Positions 5,344 through 6,482 of a stretch of DNA of 6,482 bases are shown one piece after another; the stretch's first letter is position 1; every line of letters starts with the position of its first letter. The stretch comes from an uncultured Pseudomonadota bacterium (GTDB taxonomy: Bacteria > Pseudomonadota > Gammaproteobacteria > Burkholderiales > SG8-39). A model generated the notes under the pieces. It had not been told where the DNA came from. It made no database searches and saw only the letters and a program-made list of their open reading frames with translations. Location of the stretch: assembly GCA_903864555.1 (NCBI GenBank), contig CAIPGJ010000653.1:1-6482 (forward strand). Direction: 5' to 3'. The translations under genes were made by a program, and so were the position numbers.

Positions 5344-6434
5344 GCGTCAAATGCGGCATCGTCGGACTCCCCAACGTGGGCAAGTCCACCCTCTTCAATG
5401 CCCTCACCAAGGCCGGCATTGCAGCGGAAAACTATCCTTTCTGCACCATCGAGCCCAATGTCGGCATCGTCGAAGTACCTGACCCGCGCATGGATGCCCT
5501 GTCGGCCATCGTCAAGCCGCAGAAGGTGGTGCCTGCAGTCGTGGAATTCGTCGACATCGCAGGTCTGGTTGCCGGCGCCTCCAAGGGCGAGGGCCTGGGC
5601 AACAAGTTTCTGGCCAACATCCGCGAGACCGATGCCATTGCGCATGTGGTGCGCTGCTTCGAGGACCCCAATGTCGTGCACGTTGCCGGCAAGGTCGATC
5701 CCATCTCCGACATCGAGACCATCAACACCGAGCTTGCCCTGGCCGATCTTGCCGCCGTGGAAAAGCAGTTGTCCAAGAATGTGAAACTGGCCAAGACCGG
5801 CGGTGACAAGGAAGCAGTCCGCCTGGTTGCCGTGCTGGAGAAGATACAGGCCGTGCTGGATCAGGGGCGTCCGGCACGTACTCTGGATCTCTCCAAGGAG
5901 GAACTGGCGGTGGTGACACCAATGTTCCTCCTCACCATGAAGCCGACCATGTATGTGGCCAACGTCAGCGAGCATGGGTTCGAGAACAATCCGTTGCTGG
6001 CCTGCGTCGAGGAGTATGCGAAGAAGGAAGGCTCCCCGGTGGTCGCCATCAGCGCCGCGATGGAGTCACAGATTGCCGATTTGTCCGACGAAGACAAGCA
6101 GATGTTCCTCGACGACATGGGCATGACCGAACCAGGGCTGAACCGGGTGATTCGCGCCGGCTATGCGATCCTCGGCCTGCAGACCTATTTCACCGCAGGC
6201 GTGAAGGAAGTGCGCGCCTGGACGGTGAGGGTGGGGGCCACCGCACCGCAGGCGGCGGGTGTCATCCACACGGATTTCGAGCATGGATTCATCCGGGCCG
6301 AAGTGACGGCCTACGACGATTTCGTGGCCTGCAAGGGTGAGCACGGCGCCAAGGAGGCGGGCAAGCTGCGCGTGGAAGGCAAGGAGTACGTGGTGCATGA
6401 CGGCGACGTGATGCACTTTCGCTTCAACGTCTGA
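5340..6434 (+). CDS. ychF: YchF/OLA1-family ribosome-binding ATPase
   Basis: YchF is an Obg-related P-loop protein that, unlike most of its relatives, prefers ATP; it binds ribosomes and is linked to stress and oxidative responses. The 364 residues match E. coli YchF (363). Visible are the P-loop GLPNVGKST at 9-17, the G3 motif DIAGLV at 72-77, the altered G4 motif NVSE at 208-211 (in place of the NKxD of GTPases, explaining ATP preference), the G5-like SAAME at 238-242, and a C-terminal TGS domain at about 280-364. Cys35 in [10 protein letters not shown] is the redox-sensitive cysteine described for E. coli YchF. The ATG at 5340 overlaps the pth TGA, and AAGGA (5330-5334) lies 5 nt upstream, so it is translationally coupled to pth, a common proteobacterial pairing. 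Confidence 0.98.
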   Translation: MSVKCGIVGLPNVGKSTLFNALTKAGIAAENYPFCTIEPNVGIVEVPDPRMDALSAIVKPQKVVPAVVEFVDIAGLVAGASKGEGLGNKFLANIRETDAIAHVVRCFEDPNVVHVAGKVDPISDIETINTELALADLAAVEKQLSKNVKLAKTGGDKEAVRLVAVLEKIQAVLDQGRPARTLDLSKEELAVVTPMFLLTMKPTMYVANVSEHGFENNPLLACVEEYAKKEGSPVVAISAAMESQIADLSDEDKQMFLDDMGMTEPGLNRVIRAGYAILGLQTYFTAGVKEVRAWTVRVGATAPQAAGVIHTDFEHGFIRAEVTAYDDFVACKGEHGAKEAGKLRVEGKEYVVHDGDVMHFRFNV

Positions 6435-6449
6435 GTCCGCACCCGAGCC

Positions 6450-6482
6450 ATGACGCCGTTGCTGCTTGATCTGCTGTGCGAG
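6450..6482 (+). CDS. Possible start of another gene, cut by the window edge
   Basis: An ATG at 6450, 15 nt after the ychF stop, opens a frame of 11 codons (MTPLLLDLLCE) that continues past the window end. No terminator separates it from ychF, which would suit a further operon member. The upstream Shine-Dalgarno is weak (only a GAG near 6445). The residues are too few to assign a family, and the start may be fortuitous. Confidence 0.25.
   Translation, partial: MTPLLLDLLCE

Overview
This window is a compact, GC-rich (roughly 60 % by eye) stretch of core chromosome with every gene on the + strand. LolB, a proteobacterial outer-membrane lipoprotein receptor, together with the order TPR protein - lolB - ispE - tRNA-Gln - prs - rplY - pth - ychF and the style of the Prs and IspE proteins, points to a Gram-negative proteobacterium. 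It is most likely a betaproteobacterium; genus cannot be decided from the sequence alone. I see no mobile element, CRISPR array, phage gene, attachment site or clearly foreign gene.

Layout. (1) Positions 2-1279: the C-terminal part of a tetratricopeptide-repeat (TPR) protein whose start lies outside the window. (2) 1288-1860: lolB, the outer-membrane lipoprotein acceptor, 8 nt downstream. (3) 1857-2732: ispE, CDP-methylerythritol kinase of the MEP isoprenoid pathway, overlapping lolB by 4 nt (GTGA). (4) 2737-2813: tRNA-Gln(TTG), only 4 nt after ispE. (5) 2814-2919: a 106-nt leader with two alternative hairpins, then prs (2920-3870), PRPP synthetase. (6) 3892-3921: an intrinsic terminator abutting the Shine-Dalgarno of rplY (3932-4645), which encodes a long CTC-type ribosomal protein L25 with an Ala/Lys tail. 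(7) 4662-4691: a strong intrinsic terminator 28 nt before pth (4720-5343), peptidyl-tRNA hydrolase, which overlaps ychF (5340-6434), a YchF/OLA1-family ribosome-associated ATPase, by 4 nt (ATGA). (8) A possible new start codon at 6450 runs off the end.

The genes share a theme only loosely: envelope biogenesis (TPR protein, LolB), isoprenoid precursors (IspE), nucleotide precursors (Prs) and translation (tRNA-Gln, L25, Pth, YchF). No intergenic gap exceeds 106 nt. The coding content is ordinary. The points worth a second look are regulatory: a promoter-like AT-rich island inside ispE, a tRNA embedded between two mRNAs, mutually exclusive hairpins over the prs ribosome-binding site, and two terminators placed so close to the next start codon that each downstream gene must rely on readthrough, attenuation or a promoter overlapping the terminator. 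One protein-level oddity is a Tyr-to-His change at a conserved substrate-binding position of IspE. I did not find an undescribed multi-gene system here.
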